Source: JAUIAS01 sp030425395
Lineage (GTDB): Bacteria > Pseudomonadota > Alphaproteobacteria > Rhodobacterales > Rhodobacteraceae
Direction: 5' to 3'
NCBI GenBank assembly: GCA_043553855.1
Contig: CP121336.1
Location: 2,480,001-2,544,000, forward strand
DNA: 64,000 nucleotides
Part shown: in pieces, positions 42,151-49,846 of the stretch
Layout: every line of letters begins with the position of its first letter
Numbering within the stretch: the first letter of the stretch is position 1
Program-made: the position numbers and the translations under genes
Notes under the pieces: generated by a model
What the model was told of the DNA's origin: nothing
Database searches by the model: none
The model's input: the letters and a program-made list of their open reading frames with translations, nothing else

Positions 42151-42924
42151 GTGCCCGCGCGTCGTCCCCTCTGGATGATGGCGCGGGCGGCGCTCGTGCT
42201 GGTGGCCGTGGCCCTGCTGAATGGCGCGGGCATCACGCGGGCTGCGGAAAAAACCGTTTCCGCAACATGGCTTGGCCCCACAGGGGCTCAGTTCGTGGCT
42301 CCAACCCACCGCTACGGCCATGCCATCATGGGGGATTTGCCCGAATGGGGGCGTTTGTGCCTTATCCTCGTCGGCGAACGCATCTGCGTGACCTTGCCGC
42401 AGGATCGCGTGTTCGAAGATATTGCGCCCCGGCTGGCCGATCTGGATCACGACGCAGTCCCGGAAATCATCGTGGTGGAAAGCAGCGTTCAGGCCGGCGC
42501 CGCGCTGACGGTCTATCGGTTGAACGGCGATACCCTGCAGCGTATCGCGGCCCCTTCCATCGGCACCCGCAACCGGTGGCTTGCCCCTGCGGGGATTGCC
42601 GATCTGGACGGCGACGGACAGATCGAAATCGCCTACATCGACCGTCCACATCTGGCCAAGCGGCTGCGCATCTGGCGCTATGCCAACGGCGCGCTGACCC
42701 ATGTGGCAGATGCCGGGCAACTGACCAATCACCGCATTGGCGATCCGTTCATCACGGGTGGTCTGCGCGCATGCGGCAATGGCCCGGAAATCGTGACGGT
42801 CAGCGCCGACTGGCGCCGAATCAAAGCCAGCCGTCTTGCCGCAGAGACCATCACCACCCGCGATCTGGGTCCCTTTGACGGGCCGGCGACGATGCAAGCC
42901 GCTCTCAACTGCACCACACCTTGA
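42151..42924 (+). CDS. Secreted FG-GAP/VCBS-repeat protein
   Basis: 257 residues from the GTG at 42151, four bases after the ferredoxin stop; the ATGs at 42175 and 42178 are alternatives. An N-terminal signal (ARAALVLVAVALLNGAGITRAA) precedes two FG-GAP-like elements, RLADLDHDAVPEIIVVES and GIADLDGDGQIEIAYIDRP, with the Asp-rich calcium-type loops. This suggests a small extracytoplasmic beta-propeller. Function unknown. Same strand and tight spacing as ferredoxin, but no functional link is apparent. Confidence 0.75.
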   Translation: MPARRPLWMMARAALVLVAVALLNGAGITRAAEKTVSATWLGPTGAQFVAPTHRYGHAIMGDLPEWGRLCLILVGERICVTLPQDRVFEDIAPRLADLDHDAVPEIIVVESSVQAGAALTVYRLNGDTLQRIAAPSIGTRNRWLAPAGIADLDGDGQIEIAYIDRPHLAKRLRIWRYANGALTHVADAGQLTNHRIGDPFITGGLRACGNGPEIVTVSADWRRIKASRLAAETITTRDLGPFDGPATMQAALNCTTP

Positions 42925-42944
42925 ACGCGGACCTTTCAGGCCTG

Positions 42945-43019
42945 CCTTTTTCTCTTGCGGAAAATATCCCGGGGGGAGCTGCCCAAAGGGCAGCCGGGGG
43001 GCAGCGCCCCCCGCCACCG
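42945..43019 (+). repeat. Dispersed intergenic repeat with G/C-rich palindrome
   Basis: CTTTTTCTCTTGCGGAAAAT followed by ATCCCGGGG is nearly identical to 52670-52698. A palindromic tail follows, including GAGCTGCCC/GGGCAGC. Related copies are at 11430, 20789 and 20878. This is the main content of the 201-base gap between 42925 and 43125. Confidence 0.6.
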
Positions 43020-43125
43020 CCCACAAACAACCCACCGATGCCAAGAAGGTGCCGCCGTGCCCCGCAATGCGCCTCGTGGCGGGGCGGGGAAATCGCGAAA
43101 CGCCTCAGTCCTTAGTGCTCAGTCC

Positions 43126-44391
43126 TCAGTCCAGCGCGCGCCAGCCGATGTCGCGGCGATAGAACCCGTCCGGCCATTCGATGCGGTCTGCCATCTCATA
43201 GGCCCGCGCGCGCGCCTGTGACAGGCTCTCCCCGCGTGCCGTCACATTGAGAACCCGGCCACCGGTCGCCACGATCTTGCCGTCGCGCTCCGCTGTGCCC
43301 GCGTGAAAGCACATCGCGCTGCTGGTTTCCGGCAACCCGTCCAGCCCGCCGATCACACTGCCCTTTTCATAGCGTCCCGGATAGCCGTTGGCCGCCAGAA
43401 CCACGGTCATCGCGTGATCGTCCGCCCATGTCACCTGCGCGTCGCCAAGCCGCCCTTCGGCGGCGGCGTGCATTAGATCCATCGCCTGCGCGCCAAGACG
43501 CATCATCAGAACCTGGCATTCAGGGTCGCCAAAGCGCACGTTGTATTCGACAAGGCGCGGTTGCCCGTCCTTGATCATCAACCCGGCATAGAGAACCCCC
43601 TGATAGGGCATGCCGCGCCGGGCCATTTCGGCCATGGTGGGGCGCACGATCTCGTCCAGCGCCTTTTGCGCAATCTCGTCGGTCAGCACCGGCGCGGGAG
43701 AATAGGCCCCCATGCCGCCTGTGTTGGGACCGGTGTCGCCTTCGCCCACCCGCTTGTGGTCCTGGGCGGTGCCGATGGGCAGGACGGTTTCGCCGTCGCA
43801 CAGCACAAAGAACGACGCCTCCTCGCCCTCCATGAACTCTTCGATCACAACTTCCGCTCCGGCCCCTCCGAAGGCACCGCCGAACATGTCGTCGATGGCG
43901 GCAATCGCTTCGTCCTCGGTCATGGCCACGATCACGCCCTTGCCCGCGGCCAACCCGTCCGCCTTGACCACGATCGGTGCGCCATTGGCGCGCACATGGG
44001 CGCGTGCGGCCTCTGCGTCGGTGAAATGGCCATATGCGGCGGTGGGGGCGCCGGCGGCGGCGCAGATTTCCTTGGTAAAGCTCTTGGATGCTTCGAGATT
44101 GGCCGCCCGTGCCGAGGGACCAAAGACCAGAATGCCCGCGTCACGAAGCCGGTCCGCAACACCAGCCGCCAGCGGCGCTTCGGGACCGATGATCACGAAA
44201 TCAATGGCATTTTCCTCGGCAAAGGTCACGACAGAGCCGCCGTTTTCGATGTCGAGCGTTGCGCATTGCGCGATCTGGGCGATACCGGCGTTGCCCGGTG
44301 CCACGATCAGCTTGTCGCATTTCGGGTTCTGCAACACCGCCCAGGCCAGCGCATGTTCGCGCCCGCCGCTTCCGAGGATCAGGATATTCAT
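43126..44391 (-). CDS. purD: Phosphoribosylamine-glycine ligase
   Basis: 421 residues from the ATG at 44391 (GGAGGG upstream). It is the second step of purine synthesis. Motifs: MNILILGSGGREHALAWAV, GPEAPLAAGVADRLRDAGILVFGPS, VVKADGLAAGKGVIV (ATP grasp), AQDHKRVGEGDTGPNTGGMGAYSPAP and EYNVRFGDPECQVLMMRL. The open frame continues upstream through the opposite strand of xseA, but that part is not purD. It diverges from xseA with 78 bases between them. Confidence 0.98.
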   Translation of the reverse strand: MNILILGSGGREHALAWAVLQNPKCDKLIVAPGNAGIAQIAQCATLDIENGGSVVTFAEENAIDFVIIGPEAPLAAGVADRLRDAGILVFGPSARAANLEASKSFTKEICAAAGAPTAAYGHFTDAEAARAHVRANGAPIVVKADGLAAGKGVIVAMTEDEAIAAIDDMFGGAFGGAGAEVVIEEFMEGEEASFFVLCDGETVLPIGTAQDHKRVGEGDTGPNTGGMGAYSPAPVLTDEIAQKALDEIVRPTMAEMARRGMPYQGVLYAGLMIKDGQPRLVEYNVRFGDPECQVLMMRLGAQAMDLMHAAAEGRLGDAQVTWADDHAMTVVLAANGYPGRYEKGSVIGGLDGLPETSSAMCFHAGTAERDGKIVATGGRVLNVTARGESLSQARARAYEMADRIEWPDGFYRRDIGWRALD

Positions 44392-44469
44392 GGGCGCACC
44401 CTCCGTTCCGCTTGGCCTTTTGTTGATCCGCGTTCTATTCTGGGCACCCGACAGATACAAGGACAGCCC

Positions 44470-46032
44470 ATGGACCTGATTGACGCGCCAGATACCGGTG
44501 ACAACGCCCCCGAATTTTCGGTGTCCGAGATTGCCGGCGCGGTCAAGCGCATGGTCGAGGGCGAGTTTTCGCATATCCGCGTCCGCGCCGAGGTGAGCCG
44601 CGTGTCGCGCCCGCGTTCGGGGCATGTCTATCTCGATCTCAAGGACGACCGCGCGGTTCTGGCAGGGGTCATGTGGAAAGGCATGGCGGCCCGTCTGGCA
44701 ACCCAGCCCGAAGAGGGCATGGAAGTCGTGGCAACAGGCCGGCTGACGACGTTTCCGGGGCAATCCAAATATCAGATGGTGATCGAGGATATGCGCCCTG
44801 CCGGTGTGGGCGCGCTGATGGCGATGCTGGAAAAGCGCAAGGCGCAGTTTGCCGCCGAGGGTTTGTTCGATCCGTCGCGCAAGGCCGCCTTGCCGTTCCT
44901 GCCCGAGGTGATCGGCGTGGTCACATCTCCTTCCGGGGCGGTGATCCGCGATATCCTGCATAGGTTGCGGGACAGGTTCCCGCGCAAGGTGCTGATCTGG
45001 CCGGTCGCGGTGCAGGGCGAGCGTTGCGCGCCCGAGGTGGCGCGCGCCATCGACGGGTTCAACCGGATGACGCCGGGCGGTGCGCTGCCGCGTCCCGATC
45101 TGCTGATCGTGGCCCGTGGCGGCGGGTCGGTCGAAGATCTGTGGGGCTTCAACGAAGAGGCGGTGGTGCGTGCGGCGGCGGCCTCGCGCATTCCGTTGAT
45201 TTCCGCGGTGGGCCACGAAACCGACACCACGCTGATCGACTTTGCAGCGGACAAACGCGCGCCCACGCCGACGGCGGCGGCGGAACTGGCGGTGCCGGTC
45301 CGGCTGGATCTTTTGACATGGACCGAAGGGCAGGGTGCGCGATTGTTGCGCGCGGCGGATGCCGCGATCCGGCAGCGCCGCCAGAGGCTGGGCGATCTGT
45401 CGCGGGCCTTGCCGCGTCCGGCGCATCTGCTCGATACGCCGCGCCAGCGGCTGGATATCATGGCCGACCGTTTGCCCAAATCGCTGACCGCAGGGGTGCA
45501 ACGGCGGCGCGTGGCCCTGTCGAACGTGGCCGGGGCGCTGCGCCCGCGCATGTTGCATTCGCTGGTGGGCGGACAGCGGGACCGGTGCGACAGGCTCTCT
45601 GCACGGCTGACCCCGGCGCGCCTTTCACAGGATATCGCCCGCAAGCGTGACGCACAGACCGCACTTGCCCAGCGGTTTGAACGGGCCACGCGACAGGGAC
45701 TTGAGCAGTTGCGCGCCCGGCTGGACGCGCAGACGCGGATGCTGGATACGCTGAGTTATCAGGCAACGCTCAGGCGTGGCTATGCCGTGGTCCGGGCGGG
45801 CGATGACCTGTTGACCGCGCGCGCTGACGCGGCACGCGCCAAGACGCTTGAGATCGAATTCGCCGATGGCAAGCTCGATGTGACCCCGATCGGGGCAACG
45901 CCGTCCCGGCCACCCAAGCCGGGCAAGACCGGTGGACGCCGGGATGGCGGCATCGGCAGTGGCAGCGACAGTGATGGAGGCAGTGACGGTGGCGGATCGA
46001 CCCCGCCGCCCACGCAAGGCAGCCTTTTCTGA
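44470..46032 (+). CDS. xseA: Exodeoxyribonuclease VII large subunit
   Basis: 520 residues. The N-terminal OB domain (FSVSEIAGAVKRMVEGEFSHIRVRAEVS) is followed by the catalytic region: PFLPEVIGVVTSPSGAVIRDILHRL, DLLIVARGGGSVEDLWGFNEEAVVRAAA, SAVGHETDTTLIDFAADKRAPTPTAAAEL. A coiled coil and a Gly/Ser-rich tail (GGIGSGSDSDGGSDGGGS) end the protein; the tail is not typical of the family. No xseB is in the window. The preferred start has AAGGA upstream; the longer open frame is antisense to purD. The small subunit must be elsewhere. Confidence 0.96.
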   Translation: MDLIDAPDTGDNAPEFSVSEIAGAVKRMVEGEFSHIRVRAEVSRVSRPRSGHVYLDLKDDRAVLAGVMWKGMAARLATQPEEGMEVVATGRLTTFPGQSKYQMVIEDMRPAGVGALMAMLEKRKAQFAAEGLFDPSRKAALPFLPEVIGVVTSPSGAVIRDILHRLRDRFPRKVLIWPVAVQGERCAPEVARAIDGFNRMTPGGALPRPDLLIVARGGGSVEDLWGFNEEAVVRAAAASRIPLISAVGHETDTTLIDFAADKRAPTPTAAAELAVPVRLDLLTWTEGQGARLLRAADAAIRQRRQRLGDLSRALPRPAHLLDTPRQRLDIMADRLPKSLTAGVQRRRVALSNVAGALRPRMLHSLVGGQRDRCDRLSARLTPARLSQDIARKRDAQTALAQRFERATRQGLEQLRARLDAQTRMLDTLSYQATLRRGYAVVRAGDDLLTARADAARAKTLEIEFADGKLDVTPIGATPSRPPKPGKTGGRRDGGIGSGSDSDGGSDGGGSTPPPTQGSLF

Positions 46033-46039
46033 ACGACCG

Positions 46040-46435
46040 CTAGACGCCCACCTCAGGCCCGAGGCAGACCATCTCTTCGCCGGTTTCGCGGGCGTTATAG
46101 GTCAGCGTGTTTTCGGGATCGTTTCGGAAACGCGCGTTCAGCCCGTCGCCGCTTGTGGTAAAGCTCCAGCACTGGGTTTGATCCCAGTTCTCATACTCGA
46201 AACAAATTTGATCCTGCACCGCGAACCATGTGCCTTCGGTGCATTCCCCATCCAGAAATGACCAGATTACCCTCTGGTTATCCAAATAGCGTTCCGCGCC
46301 ATACGTCTGGCCCTCAACGCTGTAAAACAGGGTTTTGCCTCTGGTCAGGCGGTCAAACGCATCGGCATCCAGCGCAGGTTGCGCCACGGCTGGAGCGGCA
46401 AGGGCGAAGGGAAGAATCATGTAAAGCACGCGCAT
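46040..46435 (-). CDS. Secreted four-cysteine protein of unknown function
   Basis: 131 residues with a signal peptide (MRVLYMILPFALAAPAVA, cleavage near residue 18). The mature part has four cysteines (DGECTEGTW, DQICFEYEN, TQCWSF, EMVCLGP), suggesting two disulfides, and an aromatic-rich core (YLDNQRVIWSF). I recall similar small periplasmic proteins in Rhodobacteraceae but no name or function. It is convergent with xseA (7 bases between the stops) and divergent from the fdsB-like gene. Confidence 0.7.
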   Translation of the reverse strand: MRVLYMILPFALAAPAVAQPALDADAFDRLTRGKTLFYSVEGQTYGAERYLDNQRVIWSFLDGECTEGTWFAVQDQICFEYENWDQTQCWSFTTSGDGLNARFRNDPENTLTYNARETGEEMVCLGPEVGV

Positions 46436-46523
46436 GGGCTAAGGATGCCAAATACGCCCCGGCTTGGCTATGACCACATGACGTGGATGGGCGACCATCT
46501 GCCGCCCATCGGAACGGCATTGC

Positions 46524-46556
46524 GCGCAAAACCGCCCGAAGATGTCGGTTTTGCGC
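46524..46556. promoter_or_regulatory. Perfect 11-bp inverted repeat upstream of fdsB
   Basis: GCGCAAAACCG at 46524-46534 and CGGTTTTGCGC at 46546-46556 with an 11-base spacer, 57 bases before the fdsB start. It could be an operator or an RNA hairpin in the leader. There is no T-run after it, so it is not an obvious terminator. Confidence 0.5.
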
Positions 46557-46613
46557 CCAAACGGCCCGTCTCATGCGGATATAGAAGGCCCAACACTTGC
46601 GGGAGACGCGGCA

Positions 46614-48299
46614 ATGGCACTCGATGAACAAAAAGGCGTTTGGAAATCCGGGCGGGGCAAGGGCCGCAAGACGCCCAAGGGCCGCCAGTTTGACGATCAG
46701 GCGCTGGAAGAGGTGCGTGCGCTGCTGGGCTATCACCCGCGCCGCCGCGATCTGCTGATCGAGCTTCTTCACCTGATTCAGGACGCCCACGGCCACCTCT
46801 CGGCAGCCCATCTGCGTGCGCTGGCCGAGGAAATGCGCCTGAGCATGGCCGAAATTCAGGAAGTGGCCAGCTTTTACGCGCATTTCGATATCGTCAAGGA
46901 AGGCGAGACACCGCCGCCCGCGCTGACCATTCGGGTCTGCGATTCGCTGTCGTGCGAACTGGCCGGGGCGCAGCAGTTGAAGCAGGCGCTCGAAGACGGG
47001 CTGGACCCCGAACAGGTGCGGGTGTTGCGCGCGCCCTGCATGGGGCGGTGCGATACCGCGCCGGTTCTGGAACTGGGCCACAACCATATCGACCACGCGA
47101 CCCCGGAAAAGGTTCAGGCCGCGATTGCCGCCGGTGATACCCATGCCCACGTGCCCGATTACGAGACGTTTGAAACCTACCGCGCGGCGGGCGGGTATGA
47201 CACGCTGATCGACCTGCGCGCCAACGGCAACTGGGAGGACGTGCAGGACCGCGTCCTGTCGTCGGGGCTGCGTGGGCTGGGCGGGGCCGGTTTCCCGTCG
47301 GGCAAGAAATGGGGCTTTGTGCGCGCCAACGAAGGCCCGCGTTATCTGGCCGTCAACGGGGATGAGGGCGAACCGGGCACGTTCAAGGACCGCTATTATC
47401 TTGAACGCACGCCGCATCTGTTTCTCGAAGGTGCACTGATTGCCGCCTGGGCGGTCGAGGCCGAAACCCTGTTCATCTATATGCGCGATGAATATCCCGC
47501 TGTTCTGCACATCCTCGCCACCGAGATCACCGCGCTTGAAGCGGCAGGCATCGTGGCACCGGGCTTCATTGATCTGCGCCGCGGGGCCGGGGCCTATATT
47601 TGCGGCGAAGAAAGCGCGATGATCGAATCGATCGAAGGAAAACGCGGCATGCCGCGCCACCGCCCGCCCTTTGTGGCGCAGGTCGGCGTATTTGGGCGGC
47701 CCACGCTGGTGCACAATATCGAAACCCTGCACTGGGTGGCCCGGATTTGTCGCGAGGGGCCAGAAGTTCTCAACACCACCGAAAAGAACGGGCGCATCGG
47801 GCTGCGGTCCTATTCCGTGTCGGGGCGGGTGGCCAAGCCGGGGGTGTATCTGCTGCCCGCGGGATCGACGATCACCGATATCATTGCCGCGGCTGGCGGG
47901 ATGGCCGAGGGCCATGTCTTCAAGGCCTATCAGCCGGGCGGCCCATCGTCGGGGCTGCTGCCAGCGTCTATGCACGACATCCCGCTGGATTTCGACACGT
48001 TGCAACCGCATGGATCGTTCATCGGCTCGGCCGCCGTGGTGGTCCTGTCCGAGACCGACAGCGCGCGCGACGCGGCACTCAACATGCTGCGGTTTTTCGA
48101 GGACGAAAGCTGTGGCCAGTGCACGCCCTGCCGGGTGGGGTGCGAAAAGGCGGTCAAGCTGATGCAGGCGGACCGCTGGGATCAGCCATTGCTTGAGGAA
48201 CTGTGTCAGGCAATGGGCGATGCGTCGATCTGTGGTCTGGGGCAGGCGGCTCCGAACCCGATCCGGCTGACCATGACACATTTCCCCGACGAGGTCTGA
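46614..48299 (+). CDS. fdsB: NAD-dependent formate dehydrogenase beta subunit, fused NuoE/NuoF type
   Basis: 561 residues from the ATG at 46614 (GGGAG upstream). The N-terminal NuoE-like [2Fe-2S] domain has cysteines in RVCDSLSCELAG and RAPCMGRCD. The NuoF-like domain has the FMN/NADH region (GLRGLGGAGFPSGKKW, NGDEGEPGTFKDR, GAGAYICGEESAMIESIEG), and the C-terminal [4Fe-4S] site is ESCGQCTPCRVGCEKA plus DASICGLGQ. It would pass electrons from the formate-oxidising FdsA subunit to NAD. The usual downstream fdsA, fdhD and fdsD are not here; a convergent gene follows at once. A hydrogenase diaphorase (HoxF) is an alternative. Confidence 0.85.
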   Translation: MALDEQKGVWKSGRGKGRKTPKGRQFDDQALEEVRALLGYHPRRRDLLIELLHLIQDAHGHLSAAHLRALAEEMRLSMAEIQEVASFYAHFDIVKEGETPPPALTIRVCDSLSCELAGAQQLKQALEDGLDPEQVRVLRAPCMGRCDTAPVLELGHNHIDHATPEKVQAAIAAGDTHAHVPDYETFETYRAAGGYDTLIDLRANGNWEDVQDRVLSSGLRGLGGAGFPSGKKWGFVRANEGPRYLAVNGDEGEPGTFKDRYYLERTPHLFLEGALIAAWAVEAETLFIYMRDEYPAVLHILATEITALEAAGIVAPGFIDLRRGAGAYICGEESAMIESIEGKRGMPRHRPPFVAQVGVFGRPTLVHNIETLHWVARICREGPEVLNTTEKNGRIGLRSYSVSGRVAKPGVYLLPAGSTITDIIAAAGGMAEGHVFKAYQPGGPSSGLLPASMHDIPLDFDTLQPHGSFIGSAAVVVLSETDSARDAALNMLRFFEDESCGQCTPCRVGCEKAVKLMQADRWDQPLLEELCQAMGDASICGLGQAAPNPIRLTMTHFPDEV

Positions 48300-48324
48300 G
48301 TTCGATCTCGTGAAGACAGCGTAT

Positions 48325-48349
48325 CGCCCCGCCCTGCGTCGGCGGGGCG
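48325..48349. terminator. Hairpin between the convergent fdsB and membrane-protein genes
   Basis: A nine-pair stem CGCCCCGCC/GGCGGGGCG (48325-48333 with 48341-48349). It lacks a strong T-run on either strand, so it is a probable but not certain bidirectional terminator. Confidence 0.5.
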
Positions 48350-48356
48350 GTCCTGA

Positions 48357-48842
48357 TCAATCTACGCCGACATAGCGCAAGGCCCGGATCGAACGCCCCA
48401 GAAAACTGCCTGAGGCGAGGGCGATGACCAGGGTGAAGGCAACCACAAACCCGGCGCTGCCATAGATGGCCGGGGCAACCGCCTGCACAGCACCCGCGAT
48501 GAAATTTGCCCAGAAAATGATCATCAAAACGGTGAACGTCATCCATTCGCCGCTGACGGTCAGCCGGTTGCCCGTGCGGCCCAGAATCCACCGCGATTGC
48601 AGCCCGTGCGCGACAAAGGCACCGGCACCGAAACCCATGATGAAGCACGGCCAGACCAGCAGGGGCTGCGGCAAGTTCATGGCGCTGTTGAGGGTGATTA
48701 ACCCCAGCAAGGGCAGCGCATAAAAGAACCCGCGCGGCACGCTCCGGGTGCGGGTGGACAGAACGCCGAGGCCAATCAACCCCAGCAGCAGCGGCAAAAC
48801 CCAGATCGGGGCAACGCCTGCAATACCATTTAAAAGTTCCAT
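48357..48842 (-). CDS. Membrane protein of unknown function (DUF6622-like)
   Basis: 161 residues with about five hydrophobic segments (VAPIWVLPLLLGLIGLGVL, GFFYALPLLGLITL, LLVWPCFIMGFGAGAFVAHGL, EWMTFTVLMIIFWANFIAGAVQAV, FVVAFTLVIALASGSFLGRSI). The overall layout, with VPRGFFYALPLLGLI and a C-terminal FLGRSIRAL, resembles DUF6622; I am not sure. Start at 48842, with GGGAAA upstream. It is convergent with fdsB. A 259-base gap to the divergent yhhN gene contains nothing I recognise. Confidence 0.7.
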   Translation of the reverse strand: MELLNGIAGVAPIWVLPLLLGLIGLGVLSTRTRSVPRGFFYALPLLGLITLNSAMNLPQPLLVWPCFIMGFGAGAFVAHGLQSRWILGRTGNRLTVSGEWMTFTVLMIIFWANFIAGAVQAVAPAIYGSAGFVVAFTLVIALASGSFLGRSIRALRYVGVD

Positions 48843-49101
48843 GAAATTTCCCAATTTTCTTTCCGTGATCGGCTGTGCGCGGTTCAACGACGGCGCGTGC
48901 GTTTTTCGATCCGGCGCTTTCCTGACAAAAACAGGGCCGTCGCGCCAAGAAAGAGTGCCGACATATCCCCGACCAATACCCGGTAGGGGGGGGCACACCA
49001 TGCGGGACACGGCGTTTTTTGCCCCCTGCGCAAGGATGTCGCAAGGATAAGCAAGACAATCTCCCGTGCGCATGGCTAGTGTCCGATACGGAGGAAACAC
49101 C

Positions 49102-49803
49102 ATGACTGTTCTGCAAGAAATCGCGCTGCGCCAATCGGTGTTTTTTGGGGGCATCGGGCTGGGTTTGGTTTTTGCGCTGATCTATGCCATCTGGTTTTGT
49201 TATCGCGGGCCAAGCTGGCCCAAGACGGTGATCAAGGCGGTGCCGCTTCTGGCCTTTGCGGTGGCGGCGCAGGTCAATTTCGCCAATCCGGTGATTGTGT
49301 CGGCGCTGATCCTGTCCGCGCTGGGCGATATTGCCCTGTCGCGCGAAACCCAGCGCAGCTTTCTCTTGGGGCTGGTGGCGTTCGCGGCGGCGCATGTCGC
49401 CTATGTCCTGCATTTCTCCGGAGCGTTCTACGGCGAAGACCTTATGCGTTTGCTGGACATATCGCCATGGCCCGCGCTGGCATTCATCGCGCTTGCGCTG
49501 TCGACTGAACGGTGGCTGATCCCCCATACGGGCGCATTGCGCTGGCCCGTGCGGGGGTATGTGGTGGTCATCACCTTGATGGGTCTTGGCGCGCTGTCCT
49601 TGCCGCCGGGGCGCGAACTGGCTCTGTTTGGGGCGGTGGCGTTCATTCTGTCGGATGTTCTGTTGTCCGTGCAGCTTTTCCGGCTTGGCCCAGCATCGCG
49701 ATGGCGGATGCCGTCCGATGTTCTGCTGTGGCTGTTTTATGTCGGGGGACAACTGGCGATCCTTCTGGGGGTCGGGTTTGCCCGCCCGCTCTTCCAAATC
49801 TGA
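49102..49803 (+). CDS. Lysoplasmalogenase-like YhhN-family membrane protein
   Basis: 233 residues with eight hydrophobic helices. Family features include YIVSALILSALGDIALS-type segments: VIVSALILSALGDIALSRET near residue 74 and ALFGAVAFILSDVLLSVQLF near 184 (acidic residues in the helices). YhhN/TMEM86 proteins hydrolyse lysoplasmalogens or act as related hydrolases; the bacterial role is unsettled. GGAGG precedes the ATG. First gene of a tight same-strand set with ftsY, an EamA gene and yciB, 43 bases from ftsY. Confidence 0.87.
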   Translation: MTVLQEIALRQSVFFGGIGLGLVFALIYAIWFCYRGPSWPKTVIKAVPLLAFAVAAQVNFANPVIVSALILSALGDIALSRETQRSFLLGLVAFAAAHVAYVLHFSGAFYGEDLMRLLDISPWPALAFIALALSTERWLIPHTGALRWPVRGYVVVITLMGLGALSLPPGRELALFGAVAFILSDVLLSVQLFRLGPASRWRMPSDVLLWLFYVGGQLAILLGVGFARPLFQI

Positions 49804-49846
49804 CAAAACCCGATTAGGTGAAACCCAATACGGGCCGGAGGCTGAC

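Noticed and set aside
43561..44469. 300-codon N-terminal extension of xseA
   Set aside because: It is antisense to purD; the real XseA start, with a ribosome site and the conserved OB domain, is at 44470.
44392..45558. 390-codon N-terminal extension of purD
   Set aside because: It is antisense to xseA; purD begins at 44391 with the conserved glycine-rich start.
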